From positions 1 to 7,035 of the forward strand of contig USPJ01000053.1 of the NCBI GenBank assembly GCA_900556645.1: a stretch of DNA of 7,035 nucleotides, read 5' to 3'. Each line of letters opens with the position of its first letter. Position 1 is the first letter of the stretch. Source of the DNA: an uncultured Lachnospiraceae bacterium. Lineage in GTDB: Bacteria > Bacillota_A > Clostridia > Lachnospirales > Lachnospiraceae. This document shows positions 1 through 5,918 of the stretch, piece by piece. Below the pieces are notes generated by a model. That model searched no databases. It was not told the origin of the DNA and saw only the letters and a list, made by a program, of their open reading frames with translations. The position numbers and the translations under genes are program-made.

Positions 1-441
1 AAATTTTTTTACATCCTCATATCCTATTTTGTACTCCATGCTTACCGGAGAACGATACAAACAAATAGCATCCTCATCCACCCCGGTCACATACTCTGCT
101 TCATCTAAAGTTATTAAACTAATCTGCATACTTCCAAAACGATTCTCCAAATCCGATGCATATAAAATCTGATCCTGAGCCGTTACCATTGCTGGGAACT
201 GGTCATAATATTTGTCGCATTCTTTTTGATTCTGTTTGATATCTGCCTTATACTGGCTTTCATTCTCTTTGATTTTCCGCAGAGTTTCCAATTCGCTCTC
301 CAACACATCCTGTCGCTTTCCCAACTCCACATTCTTGGTTCGAAGGGGACGGAATACAAACATGAATGCACACACAACTACCAGAATTCCTATCAGGTAA
401 CATAGCATCGTTTTTTCTCTCTCTGATACTTCTCGTTTCAT
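1..441 (-). CDS. pilO: PilO-like type IV pilus alignment protein, 3' end beyond window
   Basis: The frame is open from an ATG at 441-439 to the window edge, giving 147 residues with no stop. The protein starts MKREVSEREK, has one membrane segment at about residues 12-30 (LCYLIGILVVVCAFMFVF), then a charged, probably coiled-coil stretch at about 33-78 rich in E, K and Q, then the beginning of a globular domain (YYDQFPAMVTAQDQ onward). This short cytoplasmic tail, single helix, coiled coil and globular end is the PilO plan. PilO pairs with PilN and helps connect the cytoplasmic motor to the envelope part of the pilus machine. The start is set by a perfect AGGAGG seven bases upstream, and the ATG overlaps the pilMN stop as ATGA, implying translational coupling. 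Sequence conservation in PilO is low, so the name rests on architecture and on its position directly after pilMN. Minor pilin genes would be expected next, outside the window. Confidence 0.82.
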   Translation of the reverse strand, partial: MKREVSEREKTMLCYLIGILVVVCAFMFVFRPLRTKNVELGKRQDVLESELETLRKIKENESQYKADIKQNQKECDKYYDQFPAMVTAQDQILYASDLENRFGSMQISLITLDEAEYVTGVDEDAICLYRSPVSMEYKIGYEDVKKF

Positions 442-2123
442 TCTCCTGCCTCCTGCTCTGCTTCCCCGCTGGTAAGGGTATCCACATCCTCATCTACTGT
501 GGTTTCCGTATCCTTTCCGTCTTCCCCGGTTCCATTCACATAGTAACACTCCAGGGTAAAGGTTACACCTGAATTTCCCACCTCATCACTGACATCCACA
601 ATCTCAGAAATCTTAAAAGACTCCAGTGTTTTAAATTCTGAAAATGCTTCCAGTACCTTGGCTGCCTCTTTCTTAGAGGCAACTACAATCTCTATGGTTG
701 CTTTCTCGGAATCCGAAGTAAAAGAGTTAATCCGAATGCTGCTAGGCATATTCTCTTCCATCTCCGCCCAAAAATCTCCCATACCATTGGTGGTGGTTAC
801 GGTTCCCTCATAAAGCTGCTTTGCCTTCTTCAAATCCTCTTCCGTAGCCTGATGTTCTTCGTATAATTCCATCAGATAGTTCTGCTGATTTCTTTCTTTT
901 TGAAGCTGTGCATTTTTTACTTTTAAATAAACAAACTTAGGTACCACTGCCAGCACCAGTACCACTGCTGCTATAATACAGCCTCCCAGAACCTTTTTTG
1001 CATAAAAATCTGCTGATTTTTTTTCTTCACTTTTTGCCTTATGTCCTCTTTCCTCTCCATCGGAAAATTTAAACTCCATAGGACTTATCATTGCCCCAAG
1101 ACAAGACAGATACGCCAATGGATGATAATCTTTGTTAGTGTCGGACTTTTCCCTCGGAATATTTTCCGTAAGTTCTCCGCTGACTATCTTTGCACTGAGA
1201 TTTTCGCTCAAAAGCTCTGTCAGACCCATAATATCTGCACCCAGACCATAGAGCATAATCTCTTCAATCTCTTCTCCGCCGTTATTGGAGGTATAAAAAT
1301 TCATGGTTCTGGAAACATTTCCCTCTATGGCACGAAAGGCTTCCTGAATATCTTCCTGTAACTCCTGCATTTGGGAAGAATCCTTCCCGGCAAAAACACA
1401 GTTGTTTTCTCTCATAACTGCAAGAGCTTCCATAAAGCTTAAATTTTCTCCATAGATACCGGATTTTTGTACGACATTTACCGCATCCTCAATTCCATAG
1501 GAAAAGTTTCTCTGTAAAATAATATTTCCATCTTTCACAACAGATACCATAGTGGCATCTTCATCAATCTTTACCGCTGCATAAAGGCTTTTATCCACCA
1601 GTTTTTTCATCATCTGGGTGGTGGCATTTCCCACATAATCCAGAGCAGTCAGTTGCAAATTACACTGGGATGCCAGATTCTGATAAAACTGAATCAAATT
1701 GTTGGGTACTGCCAGCACCATCAGCTTATACTTCTTTTCTTTTCCCTCTTCCAGTTGCTCTAAAATCCGATAGCACAACTGGTACTGCTCCAAATCCACT
1801 GGAAAATATTCCTTGGAATTGCTGTGCAGCAAGGCGGAAATACGGTTTTCTTTTACATGAGGAATTACCACATCCCGGCTTGCAATTCTGCTGGAAGCAA
1901 TGGAAAATACCGCCTTCCGGGTCTTGATTTTCCCTTCCTTTAATCCCTCTTCTAATCGCTTTTTAAATTCCTCTCCGTCTACTTTTCCCTCTTCTGCTCC
2001 TTCATTGGAAGGGGTTGCAAAAGAAAAACTGCCGTATACTTTTGGATTTTTTACCTTGAAGTCGGTCTCCACCACATGGGTCACTTCACGACCGATTTCA
2101 ATACTGATTACTCTATTTGCCAT
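438..2123 (-). CDS. pilMN: PilM-PilN fusion protein of the type IV pilus alignment complex
   Basis: This 561-residue protein joins two proteins that are separate in most Gram-negative bacteria. Residues 1-355 form a PilM-like actin/FtsA-fold domain: the start VISIEIG (5-11) corresponds to the usual G-x-D-x-G phosphate loop, with E9 where D is usual, and LYGLGADIMGL (291-301) matches the late glycine-rich loop of the fold. A charged linker (about 352-375) leads to a membrane helix at about 378-399 (GGCIIAAVVLVLAVVPKFVY), a coiled-coil stretch (about 400-440) and a PilN-like ferredoxin-fold domain (about 450-530). The last 31 residues are a strongly acidic tail with 12 D/E and one K. PilM is cytoplasmic and PilN is membrane-anchored; in the family the PilN N-terminus binds a groove in PilM, and the fusion makes this pairing permanent. 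The start has AGAGG eight bases upstream. Clostridioides difficile is known to carry a pilMN fusion, so the arrangement has precedent. The gene reads without interruption. Confidence 0.9.
   Translation of the reverse strand: MANRVISIEIGREVTHVVETDFKVKNPKVYGSFSFATPSNEGAEEGKVDGEEFKKRLEEGLKEGKIKTRKAVFSIASSRIASRDVVIPHVKENRISALLHSNSKEYFPVDLEQYQLCYRILEQLEEGKEKKYKLMVLAVPNNLIQFYQNLASQCNLQLTALDYVGNATTQMMKKLVDKSLYAAVKIDEDATMVSVVKDGNIILQRNFSYGIEDAVNVVQKSGIYGENLSFMEALAVMRENNCVFAGKDSSQMQELQEDIQEAFRAIEGNVSRTMNFYTSNNGGEEIEEIMLYGLGADIMGLTELLSENLSAKIVSGELTENIPREKSDTNKDYHPLAYLSCLGAMISPMEFKFSDGEERGHKAKSEEKKSADFYAKKVLGGCIIAAVVLVLAVVPKFVYLKVKNAQLQKERNQQNYLMELYEEHQATEEDLKKAKQLYEGTVTTTNGMGDFWAEMEENMPSSIRINSFTSDSEKATIEIVVASKKEAAKVLEAFSEFKTLESFKISEIVDVSDEVGNSGVTFTLECYYVNGTGEDGKDTETTVDEDVDTLTSGEAEQEAGE
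449..454 (-). promoter_or_regulatory. Ribosome binding site of pilO, inside the end of pilMN
   Basis: The minus strand reads AGGAGG here, a perfect Shine-Dalgarno, seven bases before the pilO ATG at 441. It lies within the last codons of pilMN. Together with the ATGA overlap it fixes the pilO start and points to coupled, roughly equal synthesis of PilMN and PilO. Confidence 0.75.
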
Positions 2124-2159
2124 ATGTCTAACCTCTTATTATTTCTGCTGTTCTCATTT

Positions 2160-2175
2160 GTTTTGGTATCAAAAC
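2160..2175 (-). other. Small hairpin in the pilD-pilMN gap
   Basis: The minus strand reads GTTTTG-ATAC-CAAAAC, a perfect 6-bp stem with a 4-base loop, about 36 bases before the pilMN ATG. The stem is A/T-rich and no U run follows, so it is not a terminator. It may mark RNA processing between pilD and pilMN or may be chance. Confidence 0.3.
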
Positions 2176-2192
2176 CCCACGGATTCGGATAC

Positions 2193-2208
2193 GAAAGCAA
2201 ACGCTTTC
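2193..2208 (-). other. Small hairpin at the 3' end of pilD
   Basis: The minus strand reads GAAAGC-GTTT-GCTTTC, a perfect 6-bp stem with a GTTT loop, starting on the last base of the pilD stop codon. The bases after it (GTATCC) are not U-rich, so it lacks the tail of an intrinsic terminator. With the hairpin 17 bases further on it makes a pair, possibly protecting the 3' end of a processed pilD message. Confidence 0.35.
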
Positions 2209-2956
2209 TACCAGAGATTCAGATACATCTGTATCAGGCTGTCTCCCCACAGTGTTGCAATCATTATGCCTAATGCAAGATAGGGTCCCATTGCCAATAC
2301 ATGTTCTGCCTTAGAAATTTTCATTCGCAGTAAATGTATTACAGAATACAGCCTAACACAAATGCCAATATTATTTTTTTCCATCCTAACATCATCCCTG
2401 TCGCTGCCATTAATTTTATGTCTCCTCCGCCGATTGCCTTTCCATGTGAAAATACAAACATCAGGTATAGAAACGTACTGACGGAAAAAAAGCCAATTAC
2501 GTAGGTACTCCAATTTGTAACATCCAGTACCAAATGTATGATGGCTATAATAAAAATAAACACATTGATTCCAAAAGGAATCTCGTATGTGCGAAAATCA
2601 ATTACACTCAATACCAACAATGCGGATGCCATCAACGAATACAGACCGCTCTCTATATTCAGACCGTTGACCGCAAAAATCAGCACATATAACAGACCAT
2701 TGGCTGCCTCAATGAGCGGATACTGACAGGAAAGCTTGGTCTTGCATTTCCTGCATTTTCCTCCCAGACAGATATAACTTAGGATAGGGACTAAGTCATA
2801 CCATTTCAACTGATATCCGCAGCTCATGCAATGGGAATTCACCTTTACGATGTCCTCTCCCTTGGGAATGCGGTAGATACACACATTCAGAAAACTTCCT
2901 ATGACAATGCCAAAAAGAAATATGATGCATTCTGCGAATATCAGTATCGGATCCAT
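2208..2956 (-). pseudogene. pilD: Prepilin peptidase/N-methyltransferase, frameshifted near the C-terminus
   Basis: PilD is a membrane aspartic protease that cuts type IV prepilins after the -1 glycine and methylates the new N-terminus. From the ATG at 2956 (MDPILIFAEC; AAAGGA six bases upstream) the first frame gives 205 residues. It holds the N-terminal helix with the GSFLNVCIYRIP signature (20-31), zinc cysteines C43, C46, C68 and C71, and both catalytic aspartates: D120 in VIDFRTYEIP and D179 in GGGDIKL. After GCI (202-204) the frame hits TAA at 2341-2339. The expected C-terminal part (SVIHLLRMK, then HVLAMGPYLALG, ending YLNLW; 45 residues) continues in the -1 frame to TAG at 2210-2208. 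Joined, the two parts make about 248-251 residues, the normal family length. The break lies at about 2340-2350, and the window is short by 1 base modulo 3. The truncated product keeps the active site but loses the last helices, so activity is doubtful. A sequencing error is the main alternative. Confidence 0.88.
2374..2380 (-). repeat. A7 homopolymer tract inside pilD
   Basis: Seven A's on the coding strand (codons TGG AAA AAA ATA) lie about 30 bases before the pilD frameshift. The -1 frame is open from here through the lesion into the C-terminal tail. Gain of one A, or a -1 slip, would therefore give a full-length PilD with about ten altered residues. The normal frame after the tract still looks like the family (IILAFVLGCI), so the tract is probably not where the mutation lies. 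Confidence 0.5.
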
Positions 2957-2962
2957 GTTCTG

Positions 2963-2968
2963 TCCTTT
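2963..2968 (-). promoter_or_regulatory. Ribosome binding site deciding the pilD start
   Basis: AAAGGA on the minus strand sits six bases before the ATG at 2956. An in-frame TTG at 2971 lies upstream of this site and has no Shine-Dalgarno of its own, so translation most likely begins with MDPIL at 2956. Confidence 0.6.
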
Positions 2969-3011
2969 CAAATGGTAATGATTAAATGCTTAAATACTTG
3001 TTATGTAGGGA

Positions 3012-3485
3012 TTACTGTTTCCAAGTACCTGTTGTTGGCTGAGTCGGGTACAATACATCAGTACTGTGTTCTGTTGCATCACTAGCAACAACAGATACTT
3101 TGACAGTTCCGCCTGTTTCTACAGAATATGCAAAACATTTACCGCTCTCTGCCTTTACTTTTGGAACCCCGCCAAGTACATCCTTTAATGCTCTATTACC
3201 TGCCTCTGCATTTGCAGTTCCTGTCTTCCATCCGGCAGCTCCTGTTGTATCATTAATCACTACAAAACCTACTGTTGTTTCCTCTCCTGCATCTGCATAC
3301 TCTGCACTAATAGCGGTTGCAATCTGCTGTGCATTCTGAATATCAGTGGATACTCTGGATTTTTTAATGTACTTGATAAACTGTGGTGCCAGAATACCTG
3401 CTAAGATTGCCATGATGGCAATAACGATGATTAATTCTACTAATGAGAATCCTTTGTTGTTTCTTCTTTTTGTCTCTCTTTTCAT
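3012..3485 (-). CDS. pilA: Type IV pilin precursor, major pilin candidate
   Basis: This encodes a 157-residue class IVa-type prepilin. The leader MKRETKRRNNKG is 12 residues with six basic residues. The cleavage site is G(-1)/F(+1), and the conserved glutamate is at +5 (FSLVE). The first 20 or so mature residues form the hydrophobic assembly helix (LIIVIAIMAILAGILAPQF), followed by the amphipathic helix (IKYIKKSRVSTDIQNAQQIATAI). The remaining 95 or so residues are a globular head rich in G, T, V and A, ending TGTWKQ. The mature protein has 145 residues and a single cysteine (GKCFAYS), so the usual disulfide-closed D-region is absent. The ATG at 3485 was chosen because AAGGAG lies nine bases upstream; an in-frame ATG at 3506 would add MKKEKDI but has no ribosome site. 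It follows pilC and precedes pilD, its processing enzyme, in the same operon. The missing disulfide suggests the head is held by other contacts, as reported for several Gram-positive pilins. Confidence 0.93.
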   Translation of the reverse strand: MKRETKRRNNKGFSLVELIIVIAIMAILAGILAPQFIKYIKKSRVSTDIQNAQQIATAISAEYADAGEETTVGFVVINDTTGAAGWKTGTANAEAGNRALKDVLGGVPKVKAESGKCFAYSVETGGTVKVSVVASDATEHSTDVLYPTQPTTGTWKQ

Positions 3486-3494
3486 AATGTCTTT

Positions 3495-3500
3495 CTCCTT
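3495..3500 (-). promoter_or_regulatory. Ribosome binding site deciding the pilA start
   Basis: AAGGAG on the minus strand lies nine bases before the ATG at 3485. It falls inside the longer reading that would start at 3506, which argues against that upstream ATG and sets the leader at 12 residues. Confidence 0.65.
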
Positions 3501-3522
3501 CTTCATATTATATTTATCTTAA

Positions 3523-3545
3523 ATCCACAGCCCTATCCTGCGGAT
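3523..3545 (-). other. RNA hairpin in the pilA 5' untranslated region
   Basis: The minus strand reads ATCCGCAG-GATAGGG-CTGTGGAT: an 8-bp stem with one G-U pair and a 7-base loop. On the plus strand the same position would be an A-C mismatch, so the fold favours the pil transcript. It ends 37 bases before the pilA ATG and has no U run after it. A likely role is a 5' stabilising or processing element that raises pilA message above its neighbours; this is inference. Confidence 0.5.
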
Positions 3546-3548
3546 GAA

Positions 3549-3564
3549 GATACGTTGTTGTATC
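3549..3564 (-). other. Second small hairpin upstream of pilA
   Basis: GATAC-AACAAC-GTATC on the minus strand forms a 5-bp stem with a 6-base loop, three bases before the larger hairpin at 3523-3545. It is weak alone and is listed because the two stand side by side in the longest gap of the operon. The rest of the 129-base gap (3486-3614) shows no clear promoter pair or ORF. Confidence 0.3.
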
Positions 3565-3614
3565 CCTCTTATTTCGTGTCCCATGGACTACAGCATCGAT
3601 ACAGGAATCGCATT

Positions 3615-4829
3615 TTACAAACTGCCCACATCATTGTAGAGTGTCAGCATCGGTCCCATAATCGCAGCTATCAGAATTACAACGATAACCGCCATGAAAA
3701 TAATAATCACAGGCTCCATGAATGCCAGAATGGTCTGAGTGGACATTTCCACTTCTTCGTCATAATAATCTGCCAGTTTATCCAGCATCGCCTCTATTTC
3801 TCCGGTTTCCTCTCCGATAGAAAGCATATGTACTACCATAGGAGGAAACATGCCCCCTCTTTTCAACGGCTCTGACAATGGGATTCCTTTGGAAACCTCA
3901 TCCTTTGCCCGAAGCAGCTCCTCCCGGTAAAGCACATTCTTCATGGTCTTTGCCACATTGTCCAGAGCATCCATCATTGGGATTCCTGCCAAAAGCAATG
4001 TACTTAAGGTACGGGAAAACATAGATGCATAGGTTTTTATATTCAGCTTTTTAAAAACCGGCAGCTTAATTGCCAATTTCCCGAAAAATTCCTTTCCTGC
4101 ATCCGTCTGTTTCCATTTATGGATTCCAAACACGATTGCCACAATGATGGCAATGATGATTACTGCATGGTCAATGACGAAGTCACTCATTTTCATAAGA
4201 CCTACCGTTAATGCCGGCATCTTAAAATCATATCCCTCAAACATTTTCATATATCTCGGAATAACATAGGTTACGGTGACAATCAGAATTACTACTGCCA
4301 CACACATTAACACAATGGGATATATCATGGATTTTATAATCAAACCGTTCAGTCTTGAAGTCTTCTCAAACTGTACTGCCATACGGTCCATGGAAGCATC
4401 GATACTTCCGCTGCTTTCCCCGGCCTCTATCATATTTACCAGCATAGGGGTGAACACATCTATCTGTGTCCTCATGGCCTCCGAAAGGGTACTTCCTTTT
4501 CCGATTTCACGCTTAGTTTCACTGATTGCCTGTGCCAACACCTTGTTTTCCGTCTGCTGGATTAACATATCCAAAGCGTCCACAATAGTAACCCCGGCTC
4601 GCAGCATACTGACAAACTGGCGGCAGAACACACTTAAATCACGGGGCGAAACCTTCTTTTTCTTAGAGCTTCTGATGTCTTCTCTCAAACGGGTCTGCTC
4701 CTTCATTTCCAAAGGAATCAGTCCCATGCTTCGCACCTTTGCCTCTGCCTTTTCCACGTTGTCTGCTTCTACACTGCCTTTTTTCTCTTTTCCGTCTGAT
4801 TCTATAGCTACGTAGGAATAGCTTTTCAT
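3615..4829 (-). CDS. pilC: Type IV pilus inner-membrane platform protein
   Basis: PilC is the polytopic membrane protein of the GspF/PilC family on which the PilB and PilT hexamers act to add or remove pilins. At 404 residues it has the normal family length. The first 45 or so residues form the N-terminal domain (YSYVAIESDGKEKKGSVEA), followed by a basic linker (SSKKKK, 54-59). Two repeated GspF domains follow: about 66-191 with FCRQFVSMLRAGV and MIEAGESSGSI, and about 268-392 with FSRTLSTLLLAGIPMMDAL and MLSIGEETGEIEAML. Membrane segments lie at about 168-190 (after the SMIYP motif), 219-238 and 368-392. The start has AAGGAG six bases upstream and lies 16 bases after the pilT stop. The frame is intact throughout. 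A type II secretion GspF is the structural alternative, but the adjacent pilT and pilMN make T4P the better call. Confidence 0.95.
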   Translation of the reverse strand: MKSYSYVAIESDGKEKKGSVEADNVEKAEAKVRSMGLIPLEMKEQTRLREDIRSSKKKKVSPRDLSVFCRQFVSMLRAGVTIVDALDMLIQQTENKVLAQAISETKREIGKGSTLSEAMRTQIDVFTPMLVNMIEAGESSGSIDASMDRMAVQFEKTSRLNGLIIKSMIYPIVLMCVAVVILIVTVTYVIPRYMKMFEGYDFKMPALTVGLMKMSDFVIDHAVIIIAIIVAIVFGIHKWKQTDAGKEFFGKLAIKLPVFKKLNIKTYASMFSRTLSTLLLAGIPMMDALDNVAKTMKNVLYREELLRAKDEVSKGIPLSEPLKRGGMFPPMVVHMLSIGEETGEIEAMLDKLADYYDEEVEMSTQTILAFMEPVIIIFMAVIVVILIAAIMGPMLTLYNDVGSL

Positions 4830-4835
4830 GCTGTA

Positions 4836-4841
4836 CTCCTT
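4836..4841 (-). promoter_or_regulatory. Ribosome binding site of pilC
   Basis: AAGGAG on the minus strand, six bases before the pilC ATG at 4829 and inside the 16-base gap after pilT. It confirms the start and leaves no room for a separate promoter between the two genes. Confidence 0.6.
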
Positions 4842-4845
4842 TTAT

Positions 4846-5904
4846 CTAAAAAAGATTGATTTTCTGTTTCATTCCTGCCACATCATGTGCAAACATCATG
4901 GCTGTATCGGCACTGATATAGCTCTTCATATACAAATCATAGATGGCATCATCCATCAACTGCATTCCAATTTTTTTGTTAGTCTGAATTACGGAAGGAA
5001 TCTGGAAACTCTTCTCCTCCCGAATCAGATTACGAATTGCCGGTGTGGCAAGCATTACTTCAAACGCCGCCGCTCTTCCGCCGCCTTCCTTTGGCAGTAG
5101 CTGCTGTGCAATGACGCCCTCTAAAACACCTGCTAACTGCACACGAATCTGCTGCTGCTGGAACGGTGGGAATACATCAATCATACGGTCTATGGCTGCC
5201 GATGCACTATTGGTATGCAAAGTAGAAAATACCAAATGTCCGGTTTCTGCCGCTGTAATGGCAATGGAAATCGTCTCCAAATCTCTCATCTCTCCCACCA
5301 GAATTACATCCGGGTCCTGCCGCAATGCCGCTTTTACTGCATTGGCATAGGACTGGGAATCGGAACCAATCTCTCTTTGTAGCACCATAGACTTACTGTG
5401 TTCATGCAAATACTCGATTGGATCTTCCAACGTAATAATTGTCTTTTTGTAGGTTTTGGCAATCACTCCGATTAAGGATGCCAACGTGGTGGATTTACCA
5501 CTTCCGGTAGCTCCCGTTACCAACACCATACCTCTTTTTTTCTTTGTCAGGTCCACGATAGCCTCGGGAATTCCTAAATCCTTCGGATGTGGAACCTCGA
5601 AGGCTAAAATACGCAATGCCATGGCATAGGTTCCTTTTTGGCGGAACACATTGACACGGACACGGTTGAATCCTTCTAAAGAATAAGCAAAATCCAACTC
5701 GCCTTTCTCCTCCAGTTCCTTCATCTGGTCATCTGCCAACATGGATCTGGTCATCTGCTCTATCTCTTCCGACATGATTTTCTCTTCTGACAGAGGAATC
5801 ATATCTCCGTCCACACGTATCATCACGGGACAGTCATGACAAAGATGAATATCCGATGCTTTCTGTTCTTTTGCCGCTCTTAAAATTTCTTCTATTCTGC
5901 TCAT
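4846..5904 (-). CDS. pilT: Twitching-motility retraction ATPase
   Basis: PilT is a cytoplasmic hexameric ATPase that powers pilus depolymerisation and retraction through PilC. The 352-residue reading shows the full family pattern: N-terminal ASDIHL (16-21) and IRVDG (29-33), Walker A GATGSGKST (131-139), Asp box TLEDPIEY (158-165), Walker B region RQDPDVILVGEMRD (195-208), His box TGHLVFSTLHTN (221-232), and the PilT-specific AIRNLIRE (289-296) that separates it from PilB. The glycine-rich GGGRAAAFEVML segment is also typical. The ATG at 5904 fits the family N-terminus and has AGAGGG four bases upstream. An in-frame ATG at 5919 overlaps the pilB stop as TGATG and would add five residues (MKEGN); it remains possible and would couple translation to pilB. 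One oddity is CHDC at residues 22-25, a CxxC pair where family members usually have a G/P-rich turn. The gene is intact, unlike the pilB before it. Confidence 0.95.
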   Translation of the reverse strand: MSRIEEILRAAKEQKASDIHLCHDCPVMIRVDGDMIPLSEEKIMSEEIEQMTRSMLADDQMKELEEKGELDFAYSLEGFNRVRVNVFRQKGTYAMALRILAFEVPHPKDLGIPEAIVDLTKKKRGMVLVTGATGSGKSTTLASLIGVIAKTYKKTIITLEDPIEYLHEHSKSMVLQREIGSDSQSYANAVKAALRQDPDVILVGEMRDLETISIAITAAETGHLVFSTLHTNSASAAIDRMIDVFPPFQQQQIRVQLAGVLEGVIAQQLLPKEGGGRAAAFEVMLATPAIRNLIREEKSFQIPSVIQTNKKIGMQLMDDAIYDLYMKSYISADTAMMFAHDVAGMKQKINLF

Positions 5905-5918
5905 ATTTCCCTCTTTCA

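Noticed and set aside
2193..2210. GAAAGC-GTTT-GCTTTC resembles a catabolite-response (cre) operator.
   Set aside because: It matches only about 11 of 14 consensus positions, its centre has extra bases, and it lies at the end of a gene inside an operon. A hairpin is the simpler reading.
2339..2513. The -1 frame from 2513 down to the pilD tail as a separate small membrane protein gene.
   Set aside because: Only its last 45 residues look like real protein, and they match the PilD C-terminus. The upstream part is out-of-frame pilD.
3507..3512. TATAAT on the minus strand just upstream of pilA, a possible -10 box.
   Set aside because: There is no -35-like hexamer 16-18 bases upstream, and transcription from it would begin at the ribosome binding site, leaving no usable leader.
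4276..4815. A 179-residue open frame on the plus strand, opposite pilC.
   Set aside because: It is the antisense shadow of pilC, whose motifs are clear. It has no ribosome binding site and no recognisable protein features.
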